The notes: generated by a model not told the origin, from the sequence alone. A stretch of DNA of 64,000 nucleotides from Nonomuraea indica (GCF_002850745.1 NZ_KZ559473.1:62001-126000), one strand, 5' to 3'; positions 42,813-51,255 are shown, counted from the first letter of the stretch. A program made the numbers and translations.

Positions 42813-43601
42813 TTATCGCTCGGGCATCGCCTCGCGGCCCAGGTCCGCCTGGACGCTCGCCCTGACGCGCCGCCGTACGGCGAGGCCGAAGGCGGCGACC
42901 AGGAGTCCGGCGACCCCGGCCGCCACGAACGGGCCGGCGGGTCGCCACGCGTCGTACAGCAGCCCGCCCACCGCGGACAGGATCATGATGCCGGCGGCCC
43001 CGCAGAGTGTGTGCACGCCGAACGCCGTGCCGCGCACGTCCGCGGGCACCTGCTGGACCAGCAGCGGGCCCGCCGTGGTGATGCCGGCGATCTCCCCGAC
43101 CCCGATCAGCACCGCGACGACGATCATGTCCGTCCCCAGCGGGTCGGTGACGAGCAGGGTGGACAGGTAGGCGCACGCGGCGACGAGCTGGGCGACGATC
43201 ACCAGGTCCTGGCGCCGCATCCGGTCACCGAGCCAGCCGAACAGGGGGGCGCACGCCAGCGCGACCATCTGCGCCACGCCCACCACGGCCCCGGCCCTGG
43301 CCAGTGCCTCCGCGCCCGACATCCCGCGCTCGTTGACGGCGTGATCCGTGATCCACAGGCTCATGAACCCCACGACGATGGCCAGGTCGGCACGCGCCAC
43401 GAAGGAGGCGGCGTACGACAGCGCGACCCCGGGGTCGCGTACCAGCACCAGGCCCTCGCGGACGAGGCGGGACAGCGGGACGTGCCCGTCCGCCGGGCCC
43501 GCCTTCGCCGGGGAGAGCGTCAGCCACAGCAGGCCGGCCACGACGAGGATGCCGCCCGCGATGATCAGGAAGGACGTCCGGGTCGCCGCCACCGCGTCCA
43601 A
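42813..43601 (-). pseudogene. 5'-truncated MFS transporter
   Basis: About 262 residues of a major facilitator superfamily transporter, covering roughly the second half: a mid-protein helix (FLIIAGGILVVAGLLWL), a cytoplasmic loop and six further helices (MSLWITDHAVNERGMSG onward). Intact relatives have about 400-430 residues and twelve helices, so the first half is missing. The frame simply opens at 43601, where it abuts a fragment of an unrelated gene on the other strand. Probably non-functional. Confidence 0.75.
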
Positions 43602-43747
43602 GCGACGGCCTGGACCTGGTCGAGCCCGGCCTGGTCAACCTGCACGAGTGGCGGATGGACGTCCCCGTGACCGAGCCGGTGCTGGGCGGGGTCGGCAACT
43701 ACTTCATGTGCGGGGTCGGCCGGGTGCCGGAGCCGTCCGGCCGCTGA
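43601..43747 (+). pseudogene. C-terminal fragment of a DUF574-type SAM methyltransferase
   Basis: The plus-strand frame reads SDGLDLVEPGLVNLHEWR, then continues to a stop at 43745-43747. GLxLVEPGLVxxxxWR is the ending typical of the actinobacterial DUF574 (SAM-dependent methyltransferase) family of about 270 residues. Only the last 48 residues exist; everything upstream is replaced, at 43601, by the broken MFS gene in opposite orientation. Confidence 0.7.
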
Positions 43748-43783
43748 CCTCGGCCGGGGAAAGGGCGGGCCGACGACGCGGGG

Positions 43784-44755
43784 CTAGCCGCGGGGCGGCC
43801 TGCGGGCGGGCGACGGGATGAGGAGCCACGCCCGCGACGGGCCCGGCTCGTACGGGGAGTCCAGGCGTTTGGCCACCACGCCGGGCAGACCCTGCTCGCG
43901 CGCCGCCCGCCGTACCGGGGCCGCCTGGCCCGGCCACGAGGGCGCGGTCTGCCAGCGGGCCGCCGACAGGTCGAGGGCTTCCAGGGCGGAGCGGCGGGCC
44001 GTGTACGGCTCGGCCACCAGCGAGCGGCCGTCGTCGTACAGCAGGTCGTAGCAGACCAGCACCTCCGCCCCGGCCAGGGTGACGACCTCTCCGTCCAGCA
44101 CCACGCTGCGGCTGCCGAGGGAGGCCGCGAGCGGCCGCAGCCACGGATGGTCGCGCGCCGCGTCGGTCCGGCCGCCGTCCACCGGGACCAGCAGCCGGCG
44201 CCCGCCCCAGGCGAACTCGTAGGCGTAGTCGGCCTCCGCGCGCGGCGGCCGGACGCGCTCGACCGGAAGCATGGGCTCCAGCGGAGGGAACGGGTCCCTG
44301 GCCGGGGGGTCCATGCGGTGGATCATCCAGTTCTTGTCGTCGGTCCGGAACAGCACGAAACGGCCCGAGGCGCGAGAGCCGTGCAACACGACCTTCACCT
44401 CGCGGTCCGACCACTTCTCCGTCTCGTAGGTGCCGGTGTCCCAGACCGTCATGGTGCCGCCGCCGTACTCGCCCTGGGGGATCTCGCCCTGGAAGGTGAG
44501 GTACTCCATCGGGTGGTCCTCGGTGTGCACGGCCAGGTGGTTGACGGCCGGGTCGGCCGGCAGGCCCTTGGGGATGGCCCACGAGGCCAGCACGCCGTCG
44601 CGCTCCAGCCGCAGGTCCCAGTGCAGCGAACGGGCGTGGTGCTCCTGGATCACGTAGGCGTCGCCGCCGCGCGGCTCGGGCGGCTCGGCGGGTACGGGCT
44701 CGGGGGTACGGCTGGCGTCGCGTCTGCTGCGGTATCGCTCCAGTTTGTCGGCCAC
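43784..44755 (-). CDS. LigD-like 3'-phosphoesterase with a degenerate ligase domain
   Basis: A 323-residue protein. Residues about 30-150 are a LigD-type 3'-phosphoesterase domain with its His/Asp site (IQEHHARSLHWDLRLE; GEIPQGEYGGGTMTVWDTG). The rest resembles the adenylation domain of ATP-dependent DNA ligases, but the nucleophile motif KxDG reads AWGG (in YEFAWGGRRLL), so the Lys that takes AMP is missing. LDGEVV and a truncated VVAKRLDSPYEPG remain, without the final Lys. It may process 3' ends in repair while the second domain only binds DNA or a partner. No Ku or polymerase gene is nearby. Confidence 0.82.
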   Translation of the reverse strand: MADKLERYRSRRDASRTPEPVPAEPPEPRGGDAYVIQEHHARSLHWDLRLERDGVLASWAIPKGLPADPAVNHLAVHTEDHPMEYLTFQGEIPQGEYGGGTMTVWDTGTYETEKWSDREVKVVLHGSRASGRFVLFRTDDKNWMIHRMDPPARDPFPPLEPMLPVERVRPPRAEADYAYEFAWGGRRLLVPVDGGRTDAARDHPWLRPLAASLGSRSVVLDGEVVTLAGAEVLVCYDLLYDDGRSLVAEPYTARRSALEALDLSAARWQTAPSWPGQAAPVRRAAREQGLPGVVAKRLDSPYEPGPSRAWLLIPSPARRPPRG

Positions 44756-44953
44756 AGCGGCCTTCTACCCGTCGCCGGGGCCGCGTCCCGGCGACCAAAG
44801 TCGGCATTGCCGCTACTTTCGGCCGTCGAGCGGCCGCCGCGCCGAACACTAGGGTTGCGACGGCATGATCCATCCGATGGGTCGCGCCTGCATGGAGGCG
44901 CAGCCCCACACCGCCTCGGTCGGGGTGAGGCGGGGACGAAGGGAGACGAAACG

Positions 44954-45685
44954 ATGCCATCCGGTGCGCCATCCCGGGGGGCGACGGTGCTCGGCCCGAC
45001 GGCCGGACAGCGCGGACTCTGCTGGATCGGTTTCCCCCTCCTGGGCGCCGGAGCCGGTTGGCTGCTGAAGCTCCTGGTCGGCTGGGTGTCGTCGCTGCCG
45101 TGGACGCCTTTCGAGGGGCCGCTGCGACTGATCGGGTCGATCCCGCCGGCCCCGCTGACGATCGGCGCCGTCGCCGTCGGCGTCGTCGCCGGGCTGCTGC
45201 TCGCGTTGCTCGCCGAGCACTACTACGTGACGGTCACCGTCGACGACGACCGGGTCACCGTCGTCTGCCGCGACTCGCGGCAGGAGGTGCCGCGCGAGGC
45301 GGTCGCCGGCGTCTTCCACGACGCCAAGCAGCTCGTGCTGCTCGGCCACGACACGGGTGAGCTCGTCCGGCGGGGTGGCGACCTGCCCTCCGAGGAGCGG
45401 CTCGTCGCCGCCTTCCAGGCCCACGGCTATCCGTGGCTGGCGGACGGCGACCCGTACCAGGAGGACTTCCGGCGGTGGGTGGAGGGCCACCCCGACCTGT
45501 CCGCCGCCGCGCACGCGATCCTCAAAGCCCGCGCCCGCGCGGTCGAGAAGGGCGACGCGGACGACGCCGAGGAACTGCGGGTGGAGCTGGCGAAGCTGGG
45601 CGTCGTGGTCCGGGATGAGAAGAAGCGGCAGTACTGGCGGCGCGCGGGCACACCGGACGAGCTGGACGCCCCCGGCTCCCCCTGA
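44954..45685 (+). CDS. Membrane protein of unknown function (YqeB-like)
   Basis: A 243-residue protein with two membrane segments (CWIGFPLLGAGAGWLLKLLV; TIGAVAVGVVAGLLLALLA) and then a soluble domain. The part after residue 90 (YYVTVTVDDDRVTVVCRDS) looks like a PH-like beta barrel, followed by a charged helical tail. It resembles hypothetical proteins of the YqeB type; no function is known. ATG 44954 has GGGAGACGA upstream. No operon partner is visible. Confidence 0.7.
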   Translation: MPSGAPSRGATVLGPTAGQRGLCWIGFPLLGAGAGWLLKLLVGWVSSLPWTPFEGPLRLIGSIPPAPLTIGAVAVGVVAGLLLALLAEHYYVTVTVDDDRVTVVCRDSRQEVPREAVAGVFHDAKQLVLLGHDTGELVRRGGDLPSEERLVAAFQAHGYPWLADGDPYQEDFRRWVEGHPDLSAAAHAILKARARAVEKGDADDAEELRVELAKLGVVVRDEKKRQYWRRAGTPDELDAPGSP

Positions 45686-45699
45686 AGCCGCCCGCCCCC

Positions 45700-45985
45700 A
45701 CCGCCTCCGACCGCCACCCCACTGCGGTCGGCCCCCTCTTCTACGGCCGGTCGGCCCCCTCTTCTACGGTCGGTCGCCCCTCTCCGGCCACCCCTTTTAC
45801 GGCCGGTCGCCCGCCTCCGACCGCCACTCCACTCCGGTCGGCCCCCTCTTCTACGGCTGGTCGCCCCTCTCTGGCCACCCCTCTTACGGCCGGTCGTCCG
45901 TCTCCGGCCCGGTGTCCGTGTTCGGTCGGGTGTCTGTTTCCGGCCCGGTACCCGTCGCCGGTCCGGCACCTGTTCCCGGCGTCAG
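45700..45985. repeat. Minisatellite with an internal ~110-bp duplication
   Basis: Units such as GGTCGGCCCCCTCTTCTACG repeat irregularly. The block at about 45700-45800 recurs at about 45810-45890 with few changes, followed by CGGTCCGGCACC-like units of about 21 bases. This fills the 326-base gap between the membrane protein and the GntR gene; no gene is called. Confidence 0.75.
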
Positions 45986-46011
45986 AGGTCGGGCCAGGGG
46001 TTGGTCAGCGG

Positions 46012-46686
46012 TCAGGCCAGGGCCTTGCGGAGCCAGGACTCGACGCCGGCCACGTGCACGGTGGCCCACGAGCGGGCCACGTCGGCCTGACGGGCGGCGA
46101 TGGCCTCGTAGATCGCGGTGTGCTGCTCGCGCGTCTTCTCCATCGCGCCCTCCTGGGTGAGCCCGCGCCAGATCCGCGCCCGGGTGGTCGGCCCCGACAG
46201 GCTCTCGATGAACGAGCACAGCACCGCGTTCCCCGAACCCTGGGCGATGCGGGCGTGGAACTCCAGGTCGTTGGCGACGAGCTCCTCAATCGTCGGGTCG
46301 CCGGGCAGCGACTCCAGGATCGTGCGCAGCTCCTCGATGTCGGCGTCGCTCATGAGCTTGGTGGCCATGGCCGTGGCGGCCGGCTCCAGGATGCGCCGTA
46401 CCTCGAAGAACTGCAGGACGGTGTCGTCACGGTGCAGGTCGAGCACGAACGACATGGTGTCGAGCAGCAGCCTCGGCTCCAGGCTGGTCACGTAGGTGCC
46501 GTCGCCCTGCCGTACGTCCAGGACGTTGATCAGCGCCAGCGCGCGGACGGCCTCGCGCAGCGAGTTGCGTGACAGGCCCAGCCGCTCGGCCAGGTCGGCC
46601 TCCTTCGGCAGCCTGGCTCCGGGTGCCAGCTCACCGGAGAGGATCATGCTCTTGATCTTGTCGATGGCCGCGTCGGTGACCGCCAC
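46012..46686 (-). CDS. GntR/FCD-family transcriptional regulator
   Basis: A 224-residue regulator of the FadR/UxuR branch. The N-terminal winged helix holds LPKEADLAERLGLSRNSLREAVRAL (residues about 30-55), and the C-terminal all-helical FCD domain has Asp/His metal-ligand positions (NDLEFHARIAQGSGN; EHTAIYEAIAARQADVA). Such proteins usually sense sugar acids. GTG 46686 is preferred because GGGAGA precedes it; the ATG at 46704 lies inside the operator. The same operator 14-mer stands before the fucose-type operon at 34.2 kb, so fuconate or a keto-deoxy derivative is a likely effector. Confidence 0.88.
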   Translation of the reverse strand: MAVTDAAIDKIKSMILSGELAPGARLPKEADLAERLGLSRNSLREAVRALALINVLDVRQGDGTYVTSLEPRLLLDTMSFVLDLHRDDTVLQFFEVRRILEPAATAMATKLMSDADIEELRTILESLPGDPTIEELVANDLEFHARIAQGSGNAVLCSFIESLSGPTTRARIWRGLTQEGAMEKTREQHTAIYEAIAARQADVARSWATVHVAGVESWLRKALA

Positions 46687-46700
46687 GCTTTTCTCCCTAA

Positions 46701-46714
46701 ACATCGGATGTCTA
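46701..46714 (-). promoter_or_regulatory. GntR operator TAGACATCCGATGT
   Basis: Read on the minus strand, TAGACATCCGATGT is identical to 34167-34180. It lies 15 bases before the GntR start and includes the stop codon of the MBL gene. CCTA and TAGG extend the symmetry outward. Autoregulation is the simplest reading. Confidence 0.65.
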
Positions 46715-47737
46715 GGATTCTATGGCCTCGAACCGTACGGCATCGAACCCGCCGACCCGCCGGATCCGGCCCCGGACCTCCAGGGCGCGCAGGTGGGCCG
46801 CGGCCTCGCCGGCGGCCATGCCGCGCAGCGCGGGGGCGAGATCGGCCCAGGGCCTGTTCCAGCTCATCAGGGAGGCGACCTCCCAGATGGTCAAGGGACG
46901 CCGGTGCTCGGCGAGGAGGGCGGCGAGGCGGTCGAGCCTGTCCTCATGGTGTCGCCGGATCGCCGCCGCCCGGGCCCTCGCGTCGGGAAAGACCCACTCG
47001 TGCGCGGGCAGGGCGTCGAGCGGCCCGAGCTCACCGACCCGGTCCAGCGAGTGCAGGAAGTCGCCGAGGGGGTCCACGTCACCCCGGTCGTAGGGATAGA
47101 TGCCGACATGCGGCGTGATGTCGGGCAGGATGTGGTCGCCGGTGAACAGCCGGTCGGCGTCCTCCAGGTGCAGGCAGATGTGGCCCGGGGTGTGGCCGGG
47201 CGTGTGGACGGCGCGCAGCTTGCGGCCCGGCAGGTCCACCAGATCGCCGTCGGCCAGTTCCCGGTCGGGCTGAGCGGGCGGCGGCGGCCGCTCGTCGGAC
47301 GCCACGTCCACCTCGGCGGGGCCCGCCCCCGCCCTGCGCAGCATCTCCGCCTGGAACCCCCGATGCTCGCCGTCCGAGAGGCCGCGCATGAGCCGCACCA
47401 GCGCCGCGTCGGCCTCGTGCATCGCGATCCAGCCGCCCGACACCTCCCGCACCTGGCCGGCGAGCCCGGCGTGGTCAGGGTGGAAGTGCGTCACGACCAC
47501 GCCTCGCACCTCGGCCACGCCCACACCCACGGCCTCCAGCCCGTCGCGCAGCGCCGCCCAGGCGTCCGGATGGTTCCAGCCGGCATCGACCAGCACCGGT
47601 CCCCGGGGGGACTCCACGGCGTAGACGAGCGTGTAGCCGAGCGGATTGCCCGGGATGGGCACCGGCACGCTCCACACTCCGCCGCCGAGATCCCTGGGCC
47701 GCTGCTCCGCGTACGGCCTGCGCCGGCTGCTGGTCAT
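46712..47737 (-). CDS. MBL-fold metallo-hydrolase (paralogue of the one at 0.2 kb)
   Basis: A 341-residue metallo-beta-lactamase-fold enzyme with a complete site: THFHPDHAG, TPGHTPGH, FTGDH and LPAHEW. The C-terminal helical region (LTIWEVASLMSW) matches the other paralogue's WDVATRLTW. It lies downstream of the fadA5-like thiolase on the same strand, separated by a repeat-filled 312 bases. The two paralogues both accompany steroid or acyl-CoA genes, which hints at a hydrolase (perhaps thioesterase) acting in that pathway. ATG start at 47737. Confidence 0.87.
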   Translation of the reverse strand: MTSSRRRPYAEQRPRDLGGGVWSVPVPIPGNPLGYTLVYAVESPRGPVLVDAGWNHPDAWAALRDGLEAVGVGVAEVRGVVVTHFHPDHAGLAGQVREVSGGWIAMHEADAALVRLMRGLSDGEHRGFQAEMLRRAGAGPAEVDVASDERPPPPAQPDRELADGDLVDLPGRKLRAVHTPGHTPGHICLHLEDADRLFTGDHILPDITPHVGIYPYDRGDVDPLGDFLHSLDRVGELGPLDALPAHEWVFPDARARAAAIRRHHEDRLDRLAALLAEHRRPLTIWEVASLMSWNRPWADLAPALRGMAAGEAAAHLRALEVRGRIRRVGGFDAVRFEAIES

Positions 47738-48049
47738 GAAAGGGCCCCCGTGAGGTGCTCGTCGCTGTGCTGGATGGTCTCGGGCAAGGAGCGGGATGGT
47801 CTCGGGCGGGGATTGGTCGGTCTCGGGCAGTGTGCGGGGCGGTCTCGGGCCGGGGTTGGTCGGCTCGGGCAGTGTGCGGGGTTCTTGGGATTCGGGTGCT
47901 CTCCGGCAAGGGGTGGGGTGGTGTCGGGCGGGGGTTCCGGTGGTGTCGGGCGGCGGTTCGGTGGTCTCGGGGCAGGGGTGGGGGTTTCGGTAAGGGATGG
48001 AGTGTGGTTCGGGGGAGTGGCGGGTCCGCGGTGTGGGGTGCGCGGGTGG
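47738..48049. repeat. GGTCTCGGGC-rich repeat region between MBL and thiolase genes
   Basis: Imperfect repeats of GGTCTCGGGCRGGG and CTCGGGCAGTGTGCGGGG units cover almost the whole 312-base gap. Peptides in all frames are low-complexity, so no gene is called. It would be part of the thiolase-MBL transcript if the two genes are co-transcribed. Confidence 0.7.
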
Positions 48050-49165
48050 TCAGGAGAGGCGTTCCAGGATGGTGGCCGTGGCGAGCGCGCCGCCCGCGCA
48101 CATCGTGACCAGGGCCGTCGTCGAGTCCGACCGTTCGAGCTCGTGCAGCGCCGTGGTGAGCAGCCGGGCACCGGTCGCCCCGACCGGGTGGCCGAGCGCG
48201 ATGGCGCCGCCGTTGACGTTGACCCGGTCGAGGTCGGGCTCGTGCACGCTCGCCCAGGACAGCACGACCGAGGCGAACGCCTCGTTCACCTCGAAGCGGT
48301 CGATGTCGTCGATCGTCATCCCGGCCGCGCCGAGCACCCTGGCGGTCGCGTCCACCGGGCCGTCGAGGTGGTAGTACGGCTCGGCGCCCACGAGGGTCTG
48401 CGCCAGGATGCGCGCCCGGGGGCGTAGCCCGTGGGCCCGCGCCGCCCGTTCGCTCATCACGAGCACGGCGGCGGCACCGTCGGAGATCTGCGACGAGGTG
48501 CCGGCGGTGTGCAGGGCGCCTTCCTTGACCGGCTTCAGCCCGGCCAGCCCTTCGGCGGTCGTCTCGCGCAGGCCCTGGTCGCGCGTGACGTCGCCGACCG
48601 GAACGATCTCCCGCTCGAACCGCCCGTCGGCCCACGCCTTGGCAGCCAGTCGCTGCGACCGCACGCCGAACCAGTCGAGCCGCTCCCGGGTGAGCCCGCG
48701 CCGGGCCGCGATGCGTTCGGCCGCCGTGAACTGGTCGGGCAGGTCGATGCTCCAGTCGTCGGGGCGCGGGTTGGCCGGCAGCACGTTGCTGCCGAGCGGC
48801 GCGCGGCTCATCACCTCCACGCCGCACCCGATGCCCGCCTCGATCACCCCGGCGCTGATCAACGCTGCCGCCAGGTGGACGGCCTGCTGTGACGACCCGC
48901 ACTGGGCGTCGACGGTGGTGACGCCCGTCTGGTGCGGCAGCCCCGCGTACAGCCAGGAGTGACGCCCGACGTGGCCGCCCTGCTCGCCGGCCTGGGTGAC
49001 ACATCCGGCGAACACCTGGCCGACGACCGCCGGGTCGATGCCGGAACGCCGGACGAGGCCGCCCAGCGCGGTGGCCAGCACCTGCTGGGGCTTGAGGCCG
49101 GCCAGCCAGCCGCCTCGCTTGCCGATGGGGGTGCGAACGGCCTCGACGATCACCGGTGTGCCCAC
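48050..49165 (-). CDS. fadA5: Steroid side-chain thiolase, FadA5-like
   Basis: A 371-residue thiolase very close in motif layout to mycobacterial FadA5, which releases acetyl-CoA from 3,22-dioxo-cholenoyl-CoA-type intermediates. The nucleophilic Cys is in VDAQCGSSQQA, the catalytic His in VNEAFAS and GGAIALGHPVGATG, and the second Cys in TMCAGGAL. Long stretches typical of FadA5 are kept (HTAGTSSQISDGAAAVL; GAEPYYHLDGPV; SWASVHEPDLDRVNVNG). It is about 20 residues shorter than FadA5 because of a loop before RDQGLRETT. GTG 49165 has GGAGG six bases ahead. A perfect KstR-consensus box lies 32 bases upstream. Confidence 0.92.
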   Translation of the reverse strand: MGTPVIVEAVRTPIGKRGGWLAGLKPQQVLATALGGLVRRSGIDPAVVGQVFAGCVTQAGEQGGHVGRHSWLYAGLPHQTGVTTVDAQCGSSQQAVHLAAALISAGVIEAGIGCGVEVMSRAPLGSNVLPANPRPDDWSIDLPDQFTAAERIAARRGLTRERLDWFGVRSQRLAAKAWADGRFEREIVPVGDVTRDQGLRETTAEGLAGLKPVKEGALHTAGTSSQISDGAAAVLVMSERAARAHGLRPRARILAQTLVGAEPYYHLDGPVDATARVLGAAGMTIDDIDRFEVNEAFASVVLSWASVHEPDLDRVNVNGGAIALGHPVGATGARLLTTALHELERSDSTTALVTMCAGGALATATILERLS

Positions 49166-49197
49166 AGTCGCCTCCAGAACTATGCTCCGGAGCAGAA

Positions 49198-49211
49198 TGT
49201 AACTCGTTCTA
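49198..49211 (-). promoter_or_regulatory. KstR-consensus operator of the fadA5-like gene
   Basis: TGTAACTCGTTCTA matches TnnAACnnGTTnnA at every fixed position. It overlaps the stop codon of the upstream sigma factor gene and is 32 bases before the thiolase start. Confidence 0.6.
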
Positions 49212-50210
49212 CTTTCCTGTGGAAGCCCGGGCGTGGGCCGGCAGCGTGCGCGGGAGCCCGAAGGTGTCGAAGAGGCTCAGGTCGAAGAACATCGCCACGT
49301 GGCTGACCCCCTCAGAGGTCAGGGTGAGGACCGGCAGCGCGAACGCGTGGTGGAGATCGCCCCGCAGGAGATACATGCCGAAGGCGGGCTGGCCGTTGGC
49401 CGCGGCCGGCACGAGGCGCAGGTCGCCGGGCCGCTGGGCCGGGCAGTTGGTCTCGATGAGGCGGCCGATCGTCTCCGCCCCCTGATACCAGGTCGGGTAG
49501 GGGGGCATCTCCCAGACCGCGTCCTTGGTGAACAGCTCCACGATCGCGGCCACGTCGTAGCTCTCGAAGGCGGCGACGTAGCGGTCGAGCTGCTCGCGCT
49601 GCTCCTGCGGCAGCGGCTCGACGGGGTCGTCGAGACTCGGTGACACCTCGCTGAGCTGGGCCCGCGCCCGCTGCAGCCCGCTGTTGACCGCCGCGGTCGT
49701 GGTCTGCAGCACCTCGGCCACCTCGGCGGCCCGCCACCTGAGCACGTCGCGCAGGATCAGGATCGCGCGCTGGCGCGGCGGCAGGTGCTGCAGGGCCGCG
49801 ACGAGGGCGAGCCTGATGCTCTCGCGCGAGGTGACGATCTGGGCCGGATCGTCGGCGCCCGCGCCCACCAGGGTGTCGGGCACCGGCTCCAGCCACGGCA
49901 CCTCGGGCCGCTCGGCCAGCGGCGCGGTGGCCTCGGCGCTCGGCGCGCCGAGCCCGGTGGGCAGCGGTCGCCGGCCCCGGCTGTCGATCGCCGTCAGACA
50001 GGCCGTGGTGGCGATCCGGTAGAGCCAGGTGCGCAGCGACGAGCGCCCCTCGAAACCGTCGTAGCCGCGCCAGGCGCGCAGATAGGTCTCCTGGACGGTG
50101 TCCTCGGCGTCGTGGACGGAGCCGAGCATGCGATAACAGTGCGCCAGCAACTCGCGCCGCAGCGGGTCGGCCAGCTTGAGGAAGTCCTCGGGCGACGGCT
50201 TGTCGGTCAT
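49209..50210 (-). CDS. ECF RNA polymerase sigma factor, SigG-like (SnoaL-domain type)
   Basis: A 333-residue sigma factor of the SigG/TIGR02960 type. Region 2 is LLAHCYRMLGSVHDAEDTVQ, region 4 contains HLPPRQRAILILRDVLRW followed by AAEVAEVLQTTTAAVNSGLQ, and a C-terminal SnoaL-like domain follows (YVAAFESYDVAAIVELFTKD). As in ECF41 factors, the extra domain may act as a built-in regulator. ATG 50210 is preceded by TATACA seven bases away with no good ribosome site, so a leaderless transcript is possible. Confidence 0.88.
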   Translation of the reverse strand: MTDKPSPEDFLKLADPLRRELLAHCYRMLGSVHDAEDTVQETYLRAWRGYDGFEGRSSLRTWLYRIATTACLTAIDSRGRRPLPTGLGAPSAEATAPLAERPEVPWLEPVPDTLVGAGADDPAQIVTSRESIRLALVAALQHLPPRQRAILILRDVLRWRAAEVAEVLQTTTAAVNSGLQRARAQLSEVSPSLDDPVEPLPQEQREQLDRYVAAFESYDVAAIVELFTKDAVWEMPPYPTWYQGAETIGRLIETNCPAQRPGDLRLVPAAANGQPAFGMYLLRGDLHHAFALPVLTLTSEGVSHVAMFFDLSLFDTFGLPRTLPAHARASTGK

Positions 50211-50590
50211 ACCCCCTGTATACGCGTCGCCACTGACAGAACCCGGCAGCGGCCCGGCCGGCGGGTGCGTCGCCGGTGGCCTGCGCGGACGCCCGTGACA
50301 CCACGCCGCCGGCGAGCCGTCCGGCGAGCCTCGGGAGGAGTATCGGGGGACGCCGATCACAATCGCGTCCGCGGTGCGGCCCGCTCGCCCGACGCGCGTG
50401 CCCCGCCACACCGGCGAGCGGGCGGGCGGTACGTGGGTGACGGGCGAGCCTTCCGGTGGTGACGGGCGGACTGTACGGCGGCCGGCGCGCGGCTGAAGGC
50501 GGTGAGCAGCCGAGCCCTTCGACGGCGAGCGCGCGGGCCGTACATGGGTGACGGCGGGCCGTCCGGCGGCGATGGGCGGGCTGTGCGGGG
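50211..50590. other. Intergenic region with a duplicated ~50-bp segment
   Basis: The 380-base gap contains an imperfect direct repeat: GTACGTGGGTGACGGGCG at 50431 onward recurs as GTACATGGGTGACGGCGG at 50544 onward, each followed by related sequence (50424-50475 and 50537-50583). The TATACA near 50213-50222 (minus strand) is the probable sigma gene promoter. No coding potential was recognised. Confidence 0.5.
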
Positions 50591-51187
50591 TCAGAGGTCG
50601 GTGAGGAGGCGGGAGGCGGCGATCTCGATGCGGCGCTGGATCTGCTCGTAGGTGCGCCGGCCGCGCAGCATCTCGAGGAGTTCGTGCACCCAGATGCTGG
50701 ACAGGGAGCCCGCCAGCGCCGTCTGCTCCTCGCTCGGTTGCTCCCGCGCCGCGCCGTCGGCGGAGACCCGCAGCAGCAGGCCGGTCATGCGGTCGCCGAA
50801 CGGCGTCTCGACCTCGGCCAGGATGAGCGAGCGGATGAGCGCGTCGGCCAGCTCGGGCTCGCGCATGAGGCCGCGGGTGGCGCGCATGAGCACGTCGACC
50901 GCGCGGCCCGCCGCGCTGGACGCGCTCGGCGGCCTGCGCTCGATGCTGCTCTCCAGCAGGTCGATCTCCTCGCCCACCACCGCGACGACGAGGTCCATCT
51001 TGGACGGGAAGTAGCGGTAGAGGGTGCCGAGGGCGACGCCCGCCCGCTCGGCGACGGTGCGCATCTGCATCGCCTCGACGCCGCCGCGCGAGGCGAGGGC
51101 GGCCGCGGCCTGGACGATGCGCTTGCGGCGCTGGTGCTGGCTACGCGTACGGACGCTGTGCCCGCCGGGTGTGGGGTGGCTCTCCAT
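50591..51187 (-). CDS. kstR: KstR-like TetR-family repressor of steroid catabolism
   Basis: A 198-residue TetR regulator. The DNA-binding part (QRRKRIVQAAAALASRGG, then QMRTVAERAGVALGTLYRYF and PSKMDL) is very close to mycobacterial KstR, which represses cholesterol genes and is released by a steroid-CoA thioester. The C-terminal ligand domain is less conserved but of the right length. It is divergent from an igr-like operon, as expected for a pathway-specific repressor. ATG 51187 is chosen because GAGGGG precedes it and the length then matches KstR; the frame is open to ATG 51241, which falls beside an AACnnGTT core. Confidence 0.88.
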   Translation of the reverse strand: MESHPTPGGHSVRTRSQHQRRKRIVQAAAALASRGGVEAMQMRTVAERAGVALGTLYRYFPSKMDLVVAVVGEEIDLLESSIERRPPSASSAAGRAVDVLMRATRGLMREPELADALIRSLILAEVETPFGDRMTGLLLRVSADGAAREQPSEEQTALAGSLSSIWVHELLEMLRGRRTYEQIQRRIEIAASRLLTDL

Positions 51188-51241
51188 GGTCCCCTCGGTG
51201 TCGCTGGGGGGCGCGGTGACGGCCGCGTGCGGAGTACGCAT

Positions 51242-51255
51242 GAGAACACGTTATC
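51242..51255 (-). promoter_or_regulatory. Partial KstR-type site near the kstR-like gene
   Basis: GAGAACACGTTATC keeps the AACnnGTT core but not the outer T and A. It lies 55 bases upstream of the chosen kstR start and may give autoregulation. Confidence 0.4.
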
